This document shows, piece after piece, positions 52,754 to 60,370 of a stretch of DNA of 64,000 nucleotides; positions within the stretch are counted from its first letter, which is position 1; each line of letters opens with the position of its first letter. The DNA lies in contig NZ_CP085193.1 of NCBI RefSeq assembly GCF_024298965.1, forward strand, positions 7,130,001 to 7,194,000. Direction: 5' to 3'. The notes under the pieces were generated by a model. That model searched no databases, was not told where the DNA came from, and saw only the letters and a list, made by a program, of their open reading frames with translations. This stretch comes from Streptomyces rapamycinicus NRRL 5491. Lineage in GTDB: Bacteria > Actinomycetota > Actinomycetes > Streptomycetales > Streptomycetaceae. The position numbers and the translations under genes were made by a program.

Positions 52754-53209
52754 ATGGACAACACCGTGCTGAAGACGACCACGGCGCCGGACCCCGAGCC
52801 CGAACTCCGGGAGCTCACCCAGCAGTTCCCCGCCACGCCGCGCGGAGCGCGCCTTGCCAGGCGGCTCGCCGTGCGGCGTATGGAGGAGTGGGGTTATCCG
52901 CCCGCGTCGGATGTGTCCTGCACGGTGGCCCTGCTGGTGGCGGAGCTGGCCTCGAACGCCGTACGGCACGGCCGGGTGCCCGGGCGGGACTTCCGTCTCC
53001 GCCTTGCCTGCACGCCCTCGTCGCGGACGATCCGTGTCGAGGTCTCGGACGCCCGTGAGGACCGCCTCCCGGCCATTCCGCCGACGCTGACGGCCGATGA
53101 CGAGTCGGGTCGTGGCCTGCTCCTGGTGGATCTGCTGGCCACCCGCTGGGGGACGACGCCTCGTATCCCCGTCGGTAAGACCGTGTGGGCGGAGTGTGGT
53201 GCGCCGTGA
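52754..53209 (+). CDS. RsbW-like ATP-binding protein (GHKL ATPase)
   Basis: The 151-residue protein is a short histidine-kinase-type ATPase: LLVAELASNAVRHGR (N box), DAREDRLPA (G1-like) and ESGRGLLLVDLLATRWG (G2). Proteins of this kind in Streptomyces act as anti-sigma or regulatory partners and are typically found with XRE/DUF397 pairs, as here. No sigma factor is adjacent. The start at MDNTVLK is favoured over a TTG 21 codons upstream. Confidence 0.87.
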   Translation: MDNTVLKTTTAPDPEPELRELTQQFPATPRGARLARRLAVRRMEEWGYPPASDVSCTVALLVAELASNAVRHGRVPGRDFRLRLACTPSSRTIRVEVSDAREDRLPAIPPTLTADDESGRGLLLVDLLATRWGTTPRIPVGKTVWAECGAP

Positions 53210-53240
53210 TCCGGCAACAGGCAGGGTGCTCGGCCGTGGG

Positions 53241-53654
53241 TCAACTCTTGTGCGCAAGGGCGCTGCTGCCGGTATGGGAGTCGAGGCCGGACAACAGCTC
53301 GGCGAGCCCGGGGTCGGCTTCGTAGTGCCGCTTCTGCAACCCCGCGATCCTGGCGCCCAGTTCCGGGTGGGGGGTGTCGGAGATGTCGAAGCTCTCGAAC
53401 CTTGCGATCAGAGGGAAGGCGACCCGTTCCGATGTCACGTGCACCGGGTGGCTGAGGTACTCCCAGTACGCATCCAGGTCTTCCAGGGCGAACACCGCGC
53501 TCCAGTCGAAGTCGCTGTTGTATTCGCGGCCGAAGATGAACGACTTCACCGCGGGGATGGCCCGGCCCTGGTCCTTGAGGCAGTCAAGCGCCTCGTCGAT
53601 CTGCTGGGAGGTGATGCCTTGCCTGAGCTTCATGCGGATGCCGTGGTAGATCAC
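53241..53654 (-). CDS. Dabb-domain protein
   Basis: The 137-residue protein starts MIYHGIRMKLRQGITSQQID. Its first 97 residues form a stress-responsive alpha/beta-barrel domain (SFIFGREYNSDFDWSAVFAL, then SHPVHVTSERVAFPLIARFE). A short tail follows. Dabb proteins are small dimeric barrels of varied or unknown function. The gene lies in a run of genes with the oxidoreductase and TetR regulator, and may be part of the same stress response. Confidence 0.85.
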   Translation of the reverse strand: MIYHGIRMKLRQGITSQQIDEALDCLKDQGRAIPAVKSFIFGREYNSDFDWSAVFALEDLDAYWEYLSHPVHVTSERVAFPLIARFESFDISDTPHPELGARIAGLQKRHYEADPGLAELLSGLDSHTGSSALAHKS

Positions 53655-53690
53655 TGGGTTCTCCTTGCGGTGGTGGGTGAAAGTGGGGGG

Positions 53691-54302
53691 TCAGCGGACG
53701 GCGAGGCGGCGGCGTTCGAGGACGGTGGCGACGGCGTAGGCGCCGCCGCCCGCGATGGCGAGGACCCAGTAGAGGCCGGGGGTGCCGAGGAAGAGCGCGG
53801 CGGTGGAGGTCAGCGCGAGCCAGACGCCGAGGCCGTAGTGCAGGACGTTGCGGCGTGCGGCGCCTTCGCTGACGTAGAGCAAGCCGACAATGAGGCCGGA
53901 TCCGGTGGGCCAGAGCATGTCCTGTAGGTCGGGCATCTCGACGGCGGATGCCAGACCGGTGATGGTGAGGAACAGGGCGGCGAAGGCGATGAGCCAGGAG
54001 GCGCCGAGCAGTTTGCCGGACAGGAGGTCCGGCCCCGTGGCGCCGCGCTGGGCGCGCAGGGCGGCGCGGGTGGCTACAACGGTGCCGGCCGCGAGTCCGG
54101 CGCCGAGGAGTGTCATGGGCAGCCAGGAGGGCAGATCGAGCAGCGGGCCGGTGCCCTTGGAGAGTGCGGCGGAGCCGTGCCCGAACACGTAGGCGAGTCC
54201 GAAGCTGATGTAGGTCGCGCGGTTGTCGACGTCGCCCGGTGAGCGCATCGCGGAGGCGGCGTTGGGGGCGGTGACCTGGGGGACGGCGGTGGCGAGGGGC
54301 AT
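53691..54302 (-). CDS. Small integral membrane protein
   Basis: The start follows GGAGGTTC. The 203-residue protein has about six hydrophobic segments, beginning around residue 30 (ATYISFGLAYVFGHGSAALS) and ending LYWVLAIAGGGAYAVATVLE. I do not recognise a family. It lies between the Dabb gene and the oxidoreductase gene, all on the same strand, with gaps of 36 bp and 140 bp. Upstream frame extension into the oxidoreductase region is not credible. Confidence 0.75.
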   Translation of the reverse strand: MPLATAVPQVTAPNAASAMRSPGDVDNRATYISFGLAYVFGHGSAALSKGTGPLLDLPSWLPMTLLGAGLAAGTVVATRAALRAQRGATGPDLLSGKLLGASWLIAFAALFLTITGLASAVEMPDLQDMLWPTGSGLIVGLLYVSEGAARRNVLHYGLGVWLALTSTAALFLGTPGLYWVLAIAGGGAYAVATVLERRRLAVR

Positions 54303-54442
54303 GACGGAACCTCCGGGGTGGTGGGGTGAGTGGTGGGGGTGAACTGACGGGACGGGCGGACCGGCAGAGGTGGCCGAGAGTCGGCATGTGTATGTGCGTG
54401 GTCCGGGAAGCTGCCCGGGTGCCGGGCTGAGAACGTGCCGGG

Positions 54443-55486
54443 TCAGGCCCCGGGGACGAGGACGACCTTGCCGATGACGGTGCGGGACTCGGCGAGCGCC
54501 AGCGCCGAGGCGGCGTCGGACAGCGGGATCTCGGCGGCGATCCGCGGGGTGAGGACGCCGTCGGCCACCAGGCGCAGCACCTCGGTGAGGTCCTCGGTCA
54601 GCCGGCGCCGCCATTCCGTCCGGCAGCGCCGGCCCGCCCAGAAGTTGTAGAAGTGCGCGCTCCTGCCGTTGGGCAGCGAGTTCCACGCCGCGAGCTGTCC
54701 GAACAGCTTCAGCACCGGCAGTTGGGAGCTGCCCTCTTCGTCCTTCGTCGCCGCGGTGCCGTACGAGACCAGGGTTCCGCCCCGGCGCAGCAGCCGCCAC
54801 GATTCCACCACTCCGGGGCCGCCGACGTGGTCGAAGACCGCGTCGACGCCGTCCGGCGCGATCTTCCGGATCTGGTCGTACATGTCCGGGGCGCGGTAGT
54901 CGACCGGGATCGCGCCCAGTTCGCGCACGCTCGCGTGGTGCCGCGCCGAGGCCGTGCCGATCACCGTGATCCCGGCGTGCCGGGCCAGCTGCACGAGGAT
55001 GGAGCCGACGCCGCCGTTGGCGCCCAGCACCACGACGGTCCCGCCGGCGCGCACCTTGGCCGTCCGGTGCAGCATCTGCCAGGCGGTGATCCCGTTGACG
55101 AGCACGGTCTCCGCGGTGGCCGCGTCGATGCCGTCCGGCACCGGCATCAGCTCCGCGGCGTCGATCAGCAGATGACTGGCCCATGCGCCGACCTTGGTGA
55201 CCGCGGCGAACCGTCGTCCGGTCAGCCCGGCGTCCACGCCGGGCCCCGTCGCGGTGACGGTGCCCACCACGTCGTACCCGGGCACGAAGGGGAACGGTGG
55301 CTGGTTGTAGTACTTGCCGCGGCGCATCTGCTGCTCGGCGAAGCAGACTCCGGTCGCGTCCATCCGCAGGAGGACCTGGCCCGTGTCCGGAGCGGGAAGG
55401 TCGCGGGTCCGGACCTCCAGGCCGCTGGGCTCGACCGCGCCGGGCAGGACGATCTCGGTGGCGCGGGTGGCGACCGGCGTGCTCAT
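54443..55486 (-). CDS. Zinc-independent medium-chain dehydrogenase / NADPH:quinone oxidoreductase-like enzyme
   Basis: The 347-residue protein, behind AGGAG, has the MDR fold: a catalytic-domain VGTVTATGPGVDAGLTGRRF, then the Rossmann motif VVVLGANGGVGSILVQLARH at about residues 150-169 (GxGxxG type) and a C-terminal helical end. The canonical zinc ligands are absent, as in quinone oxidoreductases. It reduces quinones or enones using NADPH. The promoter region carries operator-like repeats shared with the TetR gene, so it is probably repressed by that protein. Confidence 0.9.
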   Translation of the reverse strand: MSTPVATRATEIVLPGAVEPSGLEVRTRDLPAPDTGQVLLRMDATGVCFAEQQMRRGKYYNQPPFPFVPGYDVVGTVTATGPGVDAGLTGRRFAAVTKVGAWASHLLIDAAELMPVPDGIDAATAETVLVNGITAWQMLHRTAKVRAGGTVVVLGANGGVGSILVQLARHAGITVIGTASARHHASVRELGAIPVDYRAPDMYDQIRKIAPDGVDAVFDHVGGPGVVESWRLLRRGGTLVSYGTAATKDEEGSSQLPVLKLFGQLAAWNSLPNGRSAHFYNFWAGRRCRTEWRRRLTEDLTEVLRLVADGVLTPRIAAEIPLSDAASALALAESRTVIGKVVLVPGA

Positions 55487-55523
55487 GGGGGCTCCTTGAG
55501 GCTTCGACTGTGCGTTTACGACC

Positions 55524-55593
55524 GTAAGGCTACGGATGTAAGTCGAGTGCGGCAAGGGGCTACGACCGTAAACTTCGCGCTGTAAGGTTACGG
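55524..55593. promoter_or_regulatory. TetR operator cluster upstream of the oxidoreductase gene
   Basis: GTAAGGCTACGG at 55524-55535 and TGTAAGGTTACGG at 55581-55593 lie between the TetR and oxidoreductase genes. The 25-bp block 55569-55593 matches, with three changes, a block in the TetR promoter. Confidence 0.82.
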
Positions 55594-55696
55594 AAGGAAG
55601 GGGTTGCGGCACGCCGTGCGGGACGGGGGCGCTTCACGCTTCGTGGCGGCGCGTCCGTCGTTTCTGGTGGGTGTGTGGGGTGCTTGGAGGCGGTGA

Positions 55697-56356
55697 TCAG
55701 GCGTCTTTGAGGCAGGTGATCCTGGTGACGATGGAGTCGGCGATGCTCTCCTCGGACCAGGGGAAGGCGCGGATGACGGCGCGCTGGTGCGCGAGCCCGT
55801 GCAGGCTGAGCCACAGTGTGATCGCGTCGAGCGGCGGGTCGCTGATGGCGCACTGGCCCGCGGCGGCGCAGTCCGTGAGGACGTCGACGAGTACCTGTAT
55901 GGCCGTCGAGCCGAGGGCGACGAGGTCCTCCTCCGTCAGGGAGTTGTCGCCCAGGGTTGGCATCCAGAGGCCGCCGAACATCGTGCGGTAGCGCTCGGGG
56001 TGACTCTTCGCGAAGGCGAGGTAGGACCGGCAGATGGCATACAGCCGGTCTCGTGGGTTGTCGCCCGCCTCCTGTGCGACGGAGCGCAGGAGGGTTTCCA
56101 GTTCGGCGAATTCCCGCTGTACGACGGCCAGCATGATGGCCGGCTGGTCGGGGAAGTGCGGGTAGATCGACGGGGCGGCGATGCCCACTTTGCGGGCGAC
56201 CGACCGCAGGGTGATGGCGTGTTCGTCGCCGGTCTCGTCGAGCAGTGCCGCGGCGGCGGAGATGATGTCCTCGCGCAGGCGGCTGCCCTCGCCGCGACGG
56301 TTGCGCGTGCGTGCCCGTTTCGGTGCGGCCGGGCCTGCCGCGCTGCTCTTCTCCAC
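55697..56356 (-). CDS. TetR-family repressor
   Basis: The 219-residue protein has an N-terminal helix-turn-helix (ITLRSVARKVGIAAPSIYPHF, about residues 48-68) and a C-terminal domain of the WHG/TetR_C_33 type (LTEEDLVALGSTAIQVLVDV). It has a basic disordered start (MEKSSAAGPAAPKRARTRNR). It is oriented with the oxidoreductase gene 210 bp downstream, and both promoters carry the same operator block. The inducing ligand is unknown. Confidence 0.92.
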   Translation of the reverse strand: MEKSSAAGPAAPKRARTRNRRGEGSRLREDIISAAAALLDETGDEHAITLRSVARKVGIAAPSIYPHFPDQPAIMLAVVQREFAELETLLRSVAQEAGDNPRDRLYAICRSYLAFAKSHPERYRTMFGGLWMPTLGDNSLTEEDLVALGSTAIQVLVDVLTDCAAAGQCAISDPPLDAITLWLSLHGLAHQRAVIRAFPWSEESIADSIVTRITCLKDA

Positions 56357-56357
56357 T

Positions 56358-56382
56358 CCGTAAGCTTACACCCCGAAGTTTA
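56358..56382 (-). promoter_or_regulatory. TetR operator in its own promoter
   Basis: On the minus strand it reads TAAACTTCGGGGTGTAAGCT followed by TACGG, immediately upstream of the TetR start. It matches the oxidoreductase operator block at 22 of 25 positions. The core GTAAGCTTAC is a perfect palindrome. Confidence 0.85.
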
Positions 56383-56402
56383 TTGGCGTGAGCCTCTGTC
56401 GA

Positions 56403-56443
56403 GACGGGCGGCCCGGCACCCACTGGGTGCCGGGCCGCCCGTC
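56403..56443 (-). terminator. Terminator of the sugar ABC operon
   Basis: A 19-bp perfect stem starting GACGGGCGGCCCGGCACCC with a 3-nt loop lies 12 nt after the stop of the last permease gene. Confidence 0.92.
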
Positions 56444-56454
56444 GTTCGGGGGCG

Positions 56455-57336
56455 CTACTTCACCGCGCCCGCCATCACGCCCGCCACGAACTGGCGCTGG
56501 AAGGCGAAGAAGACCGCCAGTGGGATCAGCATCGAGACGAAGGCGCCGGGGCCGAGGATGTCGATGTTGTTGCCGAACTGGCGGACCTGCTGCTGGAGGG
56601 CGACCGTGATCGGTGGGTTGCCGCTGTCGGCGAAGATCAGGGCGACCAGCATGTCGTTCCAGACCCAGAGGAACTGGAAGATGCCCAGCGAGGCGATGGC
56701 CGGGCCGCCCAGGGGCATGACGACGCGCAGGAAGAGCCGCAGTTCGCCCGCGCCGTCCAGGCGGGCGGCCTCCAGGAGTTCGCGGGGGATCTCCGCGAAG
56801 AAGTTGCGGAGAAGGAAGATCGCGAAGGGGAGGCCGAAGGCGGTGTGGAAGAGGACCACACCGGTGGTGGTCTGGAAGATGCCGATCTCGCCGAAGAGCT
56901 TGGCCACCGGGATCAGCGCCACCTGGATCGGGACCACCAGCAGGCCGACCACGATGAGGAACCACACGTCGCGGCCGGGAAAGTCCATCCAGGCGAAGGC
57001 GTAACCGGCCAGGGCGCCGATCACCACGACGAGCAGGGTCGCCGGGACGGTGATGGCGAGCGTGGTCCACAGCGAATCGGTGATCTGCTGATTGCCCAGC
57101 AGATGGTCATAGCCGCTGAAGGTGAGCTGTCCGGGGTCGGTGAAGACCTTCCACCAGCCGGAGAGGTCCACCTCCGACGGGTCTCGCAGGGAGGACAGCA
57201 GCAGTCCGGCGGTCGGCATCAGCCACAGCAGGCCGACGAGGATGAGGACGACCCGCAGGGCCCCGCCGCCGGCGCGGGCGGCGATCCGCGCGACCGGGGA
57301 CTGCTTCGCCTGTACGACCGTGTCCGCGCTGGTCAT
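56455..57336 (-). CDS. Carbohydrate ABC transporter permease, MalG type
   Basis: The 293-residue protein has six membrane segments and the EAA loop ELLEAARLDGAGELRLFLRV, then MPLGGPAIASLGIF, which contacts the ATPase. It starts by overlapping the upstream permease stop (ATGA). The N-terminal basic segment is usual. It pairs with the MalF-type permease and the binding protein of the same operon to import an oligosaccharide. No ATPase gene is in the operon; Streptomyces often uses a shared ATPase (MsiK) for such systems. Confidence 0.93.
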   Translation of the reverse strand: MTSADTVVQAKQSPVARIAARAGGGALRVVLILVGLLWLMPTAGLLLSSLRDPSEVDLSGWWKVFTDPGQLTFSGYDHLLGNQQITDSLWTTLAITVPATLLVVVIGALAGYAFAWMDFPGRDVWFLIVVGLLVVPIQVALIPVAKLFGEIGIFQTTTGVVLFHTAFGLPFAIFLLRNFFAEIPRELLEAARLDGAGELRLFLRVVMPLGGPAIASLGIFQFLWVWNDMLVALIFADSGNPPITVALQQQVRQFGNNIDILGPGAFVSMLIPLAVFFAFQRQFVAGVMAGAVK

Positions 57337-58706
57337 CGGCGGCTCTCCCTTCGGATCCGGCGGATGTTGATGAACATGACGGGCAGCACGAGCAACAGCA
57401 GCAGTACCGCGATCGCGCTGCCGAGGCCCTGGTTGACGTCGGTGCCGAAGGACGACTGGAAGAGCTGGAGAGCGAGGACGTTGGCGTCGTCCTGGGAGGG
57501 GCCGGGCGCGATGATGTAGACGAGGTCGAAGATCTTCATCACGTTGATCATCAGCGTGACGACGACGACCGAGAGCACCGGCGCCAGCATCGGCACCGTG
57601 ATCCGCCGGAAGACCTGCCACTCATTGGCGCCGTCCATCCGCGCGGCCTCCATCAGCTCGCGCGGCACCCCGGCGAGCCCCGCCGCGATCAGCACCATGG
57701 CGAAACCGGCCCAGATCCAGACGTACGCGCCGATGATGGCCGGGGTGACGAGGGACGGGCCGAGCCAGTCCACACCGTTGTACGGCTCGGAGAAGTTCCA
57801 GGAGGGCAGCCGCAGCTGGGCGCCCTCGGCCTTGGCGGGGAGGGTGTACGTGCCGTCCGCCGCCGTCGTGGTCTTGGCGACCACCTTGCCGTTCTTGACC
57901 GCCTCCACCTTGAGGTCGGCCATCGCCTTCTCGCCCTTGTCGATGGTGCCCCGCTCGCCACCGCCGCCCCGGGTGAAGTCGAACCAGACGGTGCCGGTGA
58001 CCTTCCCGGGCTCGGCCTTGGCGGCCTTGGCGTCCTGCGCCCCGCTGATGTCCCCGCGCTTGGCCGCGACCAGCGGCAGCGCGGCGGGGGTGCCCGCGCG
58101 CACGGCGTCCTTGGTGGTGAACGAGCCGTTCGGCGCCTCGGTCAGTCCGGCGGTGGGACGCGGATGGGCGCCGGGGAACGGCGGCGACTCGCTGACGGAG
58201 TCATGCACGCTCACCCACATGGCGTTGGCCACGCCCTTGTCCGGGTCCTGCTCGTAGACCAGCCGGAAGATGATGCCCGCCGCCAGCATCGAGATCGCCA
58301 TCGGCATGAAGACGACCAGCTTGAAGGCGGTGGCCCAGCGGATCCGCTCAGTGAGCACGGCGAAGATCAGGCCCAGTGCGGTGGAGACGGTCGGGGCCAG
58401 GATCAGCCAGATGACGTTGTTCTTGATGGCCGTCTTGGTGGCGTCGTCGGAGAACATCTCCTGGTAGTTGTCCAGGCCGACGAAGCCATTGCCCGAGGCG
58501 TCGAAGAAGCTCCGGTAGACGGAGTAGGCGATCGGATAGACGACGAGCGCCCCGAGCAGCACCAGGGCGGGCAGCAGGAATACCGCCGCCAGCCAGGGCC
58601 GGGTGCCCATGAGGCTCTTCCGCTTGCTTGCGCTCGGCCGGTTGGCCGGTGGGGAGGACGATGCCCGGCCAGGTGTGGCCGCGCCGTCCGCTGTCGCGGT
58701 CGACAT
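57333..58706 (-). CDS. Carbohydrate ABC transporter permease, MalF type, with an extracytoplasmic insert
   Basis: The 457-residue protein has the MalF-type membrane core and EAA loop ELMEAARMDGANEWQVFRRI, then TVPMLAPVLSV. Between membrane segments, at residues about 165-310, it carries an insert of about 140 residues. The insert includes an Ig-like or carboxypeptidase-regulatory-like stretch (KVTGTVWFDFTRGGGGERGT, then KVVAKTTTAADGTYTLPAKA) exposed outside the membrane. Typical MalF permeases of this type have about 310 residues. The insert may help substrate recognition. The N-terminus is a disordered Ser/Ala/Pro tail. Confidence 0.9.
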   Translation of the reverse strand: MSTATADGAATPGRASSSPPANRPSASKRKSLMGTRPWLAAVFLLPALVLLGALVVYPIAYSVYRSFFDASGNGFVGLDNYQEMFSDDATKTAIKNNVIWLILAPTVSTALGLIFAVLTERIRWATAFKLVVFMPMAISMLAAGIIFRLVYEQDPDKGVANAMWVSVHDSVSESPPFPGAHPRPTAGLTEAPNGSFTTKDAVRAGTPAALPLVAAKRGDISGAQDAKAAKAEPGKVTGTVWFDFTRGGGGERGTIDKGEKAMADLKVEAVKNGKVVAKTTTAADGTYTLPAKAEGAQLRLPSWNFSEPYNGVDWLGPSLVTPAIIGAYVWIWAGFAMVLIAAGLAGVPRELMEAARMDGANEWQVFRRITVPMLAPVLSVVVVTLMINVMKIFDLVYIIAPGPSQDDANVLALQLFQSSFGTDVNQGLGSAIAVLLLLLVLPVMFINIRRIRRESRR

Positions 58707-58730
58707 GATGTGGTTCTCCCGGTCGAGTCG

Positions 58731-60089
58731 TCAGTTCTTGTACGCCTTGGCGGCATCCCGCTCCAGCTGGCGCTGGATGCCTTCGACATTCCTCGGGTTC
58801 TTGAGAAAGTCCTGGAGCGCTTTCCACTCGCCCTGCGCCGGCTTGCCGCCGAAGGAGGCGGGAGCCTGGTCGGACATGTCGAACCGGAAGTCATTGCCCG
58901 CCGCGATCAGCGCCTGTGCGATCTTGCGCATGGAGGCATTGGGATAGGCGCTGAACTTGACGTTCTTGTTCGCCGAGATGAAACCGCCGGACTGGGCCCA
59001 GATGGTCCCGGCGTCCGGTGAGGCGAGGAAGGTGAGCAGCGCCTGCGCCGCCTTGCTGTTCTTCAGCGCCACGCCGACGTCGCCGCCGGTCACCACCGGC
59101 GCGTCGTCGCCCACCGCCGGGAACGGGAACACCTTCGCGTCCTGGTCCAGCTCCGCGCCCGCGTCGGCGACGTTGGCGGCGACGAAGTCGGCCTCGAAGA
59201 CCATGCCCGCGTCCGGCTCGGCCTTGTTGCCGAACGCCTTGGTGACGGAGTCCGGGAACGCGGTCTGGAGCGCGCCGCCCCGGCCGCCCGCGACCAGGCC
59301 CTTGGTGCCCCAGAGCTCGGCGAGCGTCTCGAGCGCCTTCCGCACCGACGGATCGGTCCACTTGATCTTGTGCTGGGCGAGCTGGTCGTACTTCTCCGGG
59401 CCCGCCTGGGAGAGGTAGACGTTCTCGAACCAGTCGGTGAGCGTCCAGCCGTCCTGGCCGCCGATCGCGACCGCGTCGGTGCCGGAGTCGGAGATCAGCT
59501 GGGCCTGCTCCAGGAATTCCCGCCAGGTCTTGGGCACCTTGGCGCCCGCGTAGTCGAACGCGGAGGTGTTGTACCAGAGCAGGGATTTGTTGCTGGCCTT
59601 GAAATACACCCCGTAGGGCTTGCCCTGGTACGAGCCGAGGTCCTGCCAGCCCTTGGCGAAGTTCTTGGTCAACTCGGCCTTGGCGGCGGCGTCGAGCGGT
59701 TTGGCCCAGCCCTTCTGGGCGAATTCCCGCATGACGCCGACCTGTCCGACCATCGCGACATCCGGTGGCGCGCCACCCGCGATCTTCGAGCCGACGAAGC
59801 CCGCCATGTCGTCACCGCTCGGTACGAAGGAGACCTTGGCGCCGGTGCGCTTCTCGAACTCCTTGAGCACCTTGGTGAAGTTCTCCTGCTCGGTGCCCGT
59901 CCAGACCGCCGTGACCTGGAGTTTCTGCCCCTTCAGATTCGGCAGTTTCACGGTGTTGGGCGGCGGGCCGCCGCTGACCGTGTCTCCGTCGTCGCCGCCG
60001 CAGCCCGCGGCGGTGAGCATGAGTGCTCCCGCCGCCAGCAGGGCCACTGCGGCTCGTGTCGAACGCTTCGCAGGAAGCGATACGTGCAT
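58731..60089 (-). CDS. Carbohydrate ABC transporter substrate-binding lipoprotein
   Basis: The 452-residue protein has a lipoprotein signal (RAAVALLAAGALMLTAAGCG, lipidated Cys at about residue 30). It then has an extracellular solute-binding fold of family 1 (MalE-like), including VTAVWTGTEQENFTKVLKEF and FPAVGDDAPVVTGGDVGVAL. It resembles alpha-glucoside-binding proteins. It heads the operon with the two permeases downstream after a 24-bp gap. The ligand is not evident from sequence. Confidence 0.93.
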   Translation of the reverse strand: MHVSLPAKRSTRAAVALLAAGALMLTAAGCGGDDGDTVSGGPPPNTVKLPNLKGQKLQVTAVWTGTEQENFTKVLKEFEKRTGAKVSFVPSGDDMAGFVGSKIAGGAPPDVAMVGQVGVMREFAQKGWAKPLDAAAKAELTKNFAKGWQDLGSYQGKPYGVYFKASNKSLLWYNTSAFDYAGAKVPKTWREFLEQAQLISDSGTDAVAIGGQDGWTLTDWFENVYLSQAGPEKYDQLAQHKIKWTDPSVRKALETLAELWGTKGLVAGGRGGALQTAFPDSVTKAFGNKAEPDAGMVFEADFVAANVADAGAELDQDAKVFPFPAVGDDAPVVTGGDVGVALKNSKAAQALLTFLASPDAGTIWAQSGGFISANKNVKFSAYPNASMRKIAQALIAAGNDFRFDMSDQAPASFGGKPAQGEWKALQDFLKNPRNVEGIQRQLERDAAKAYKN

Positions 60090-60370
60090 CCCCGTGTTCC
60101 CTCCGATGCCGGCCGCCCCCGCGCGGCCGTTTCCCGTGCTGAGTAGTCCTACGCCCGGTCACCGAACGTGGCAATACTGCGTCCGGCGTTCACTCACGGA
60201 TCGTGACCGGGCCGTGATGAAGGGTCGGCCGTGAAACGGGGCACGTGGGACAGACGGGCGGATGGCCGGAACGGATCGGAAACTCGGCCAGGGGTGATGG
60301 GAACGGTCGGGAACGGGCGCGAAACGGGCCTGAAACGGGCGGGAATCAGACAGGTGTCGGGCGGGGCCGG

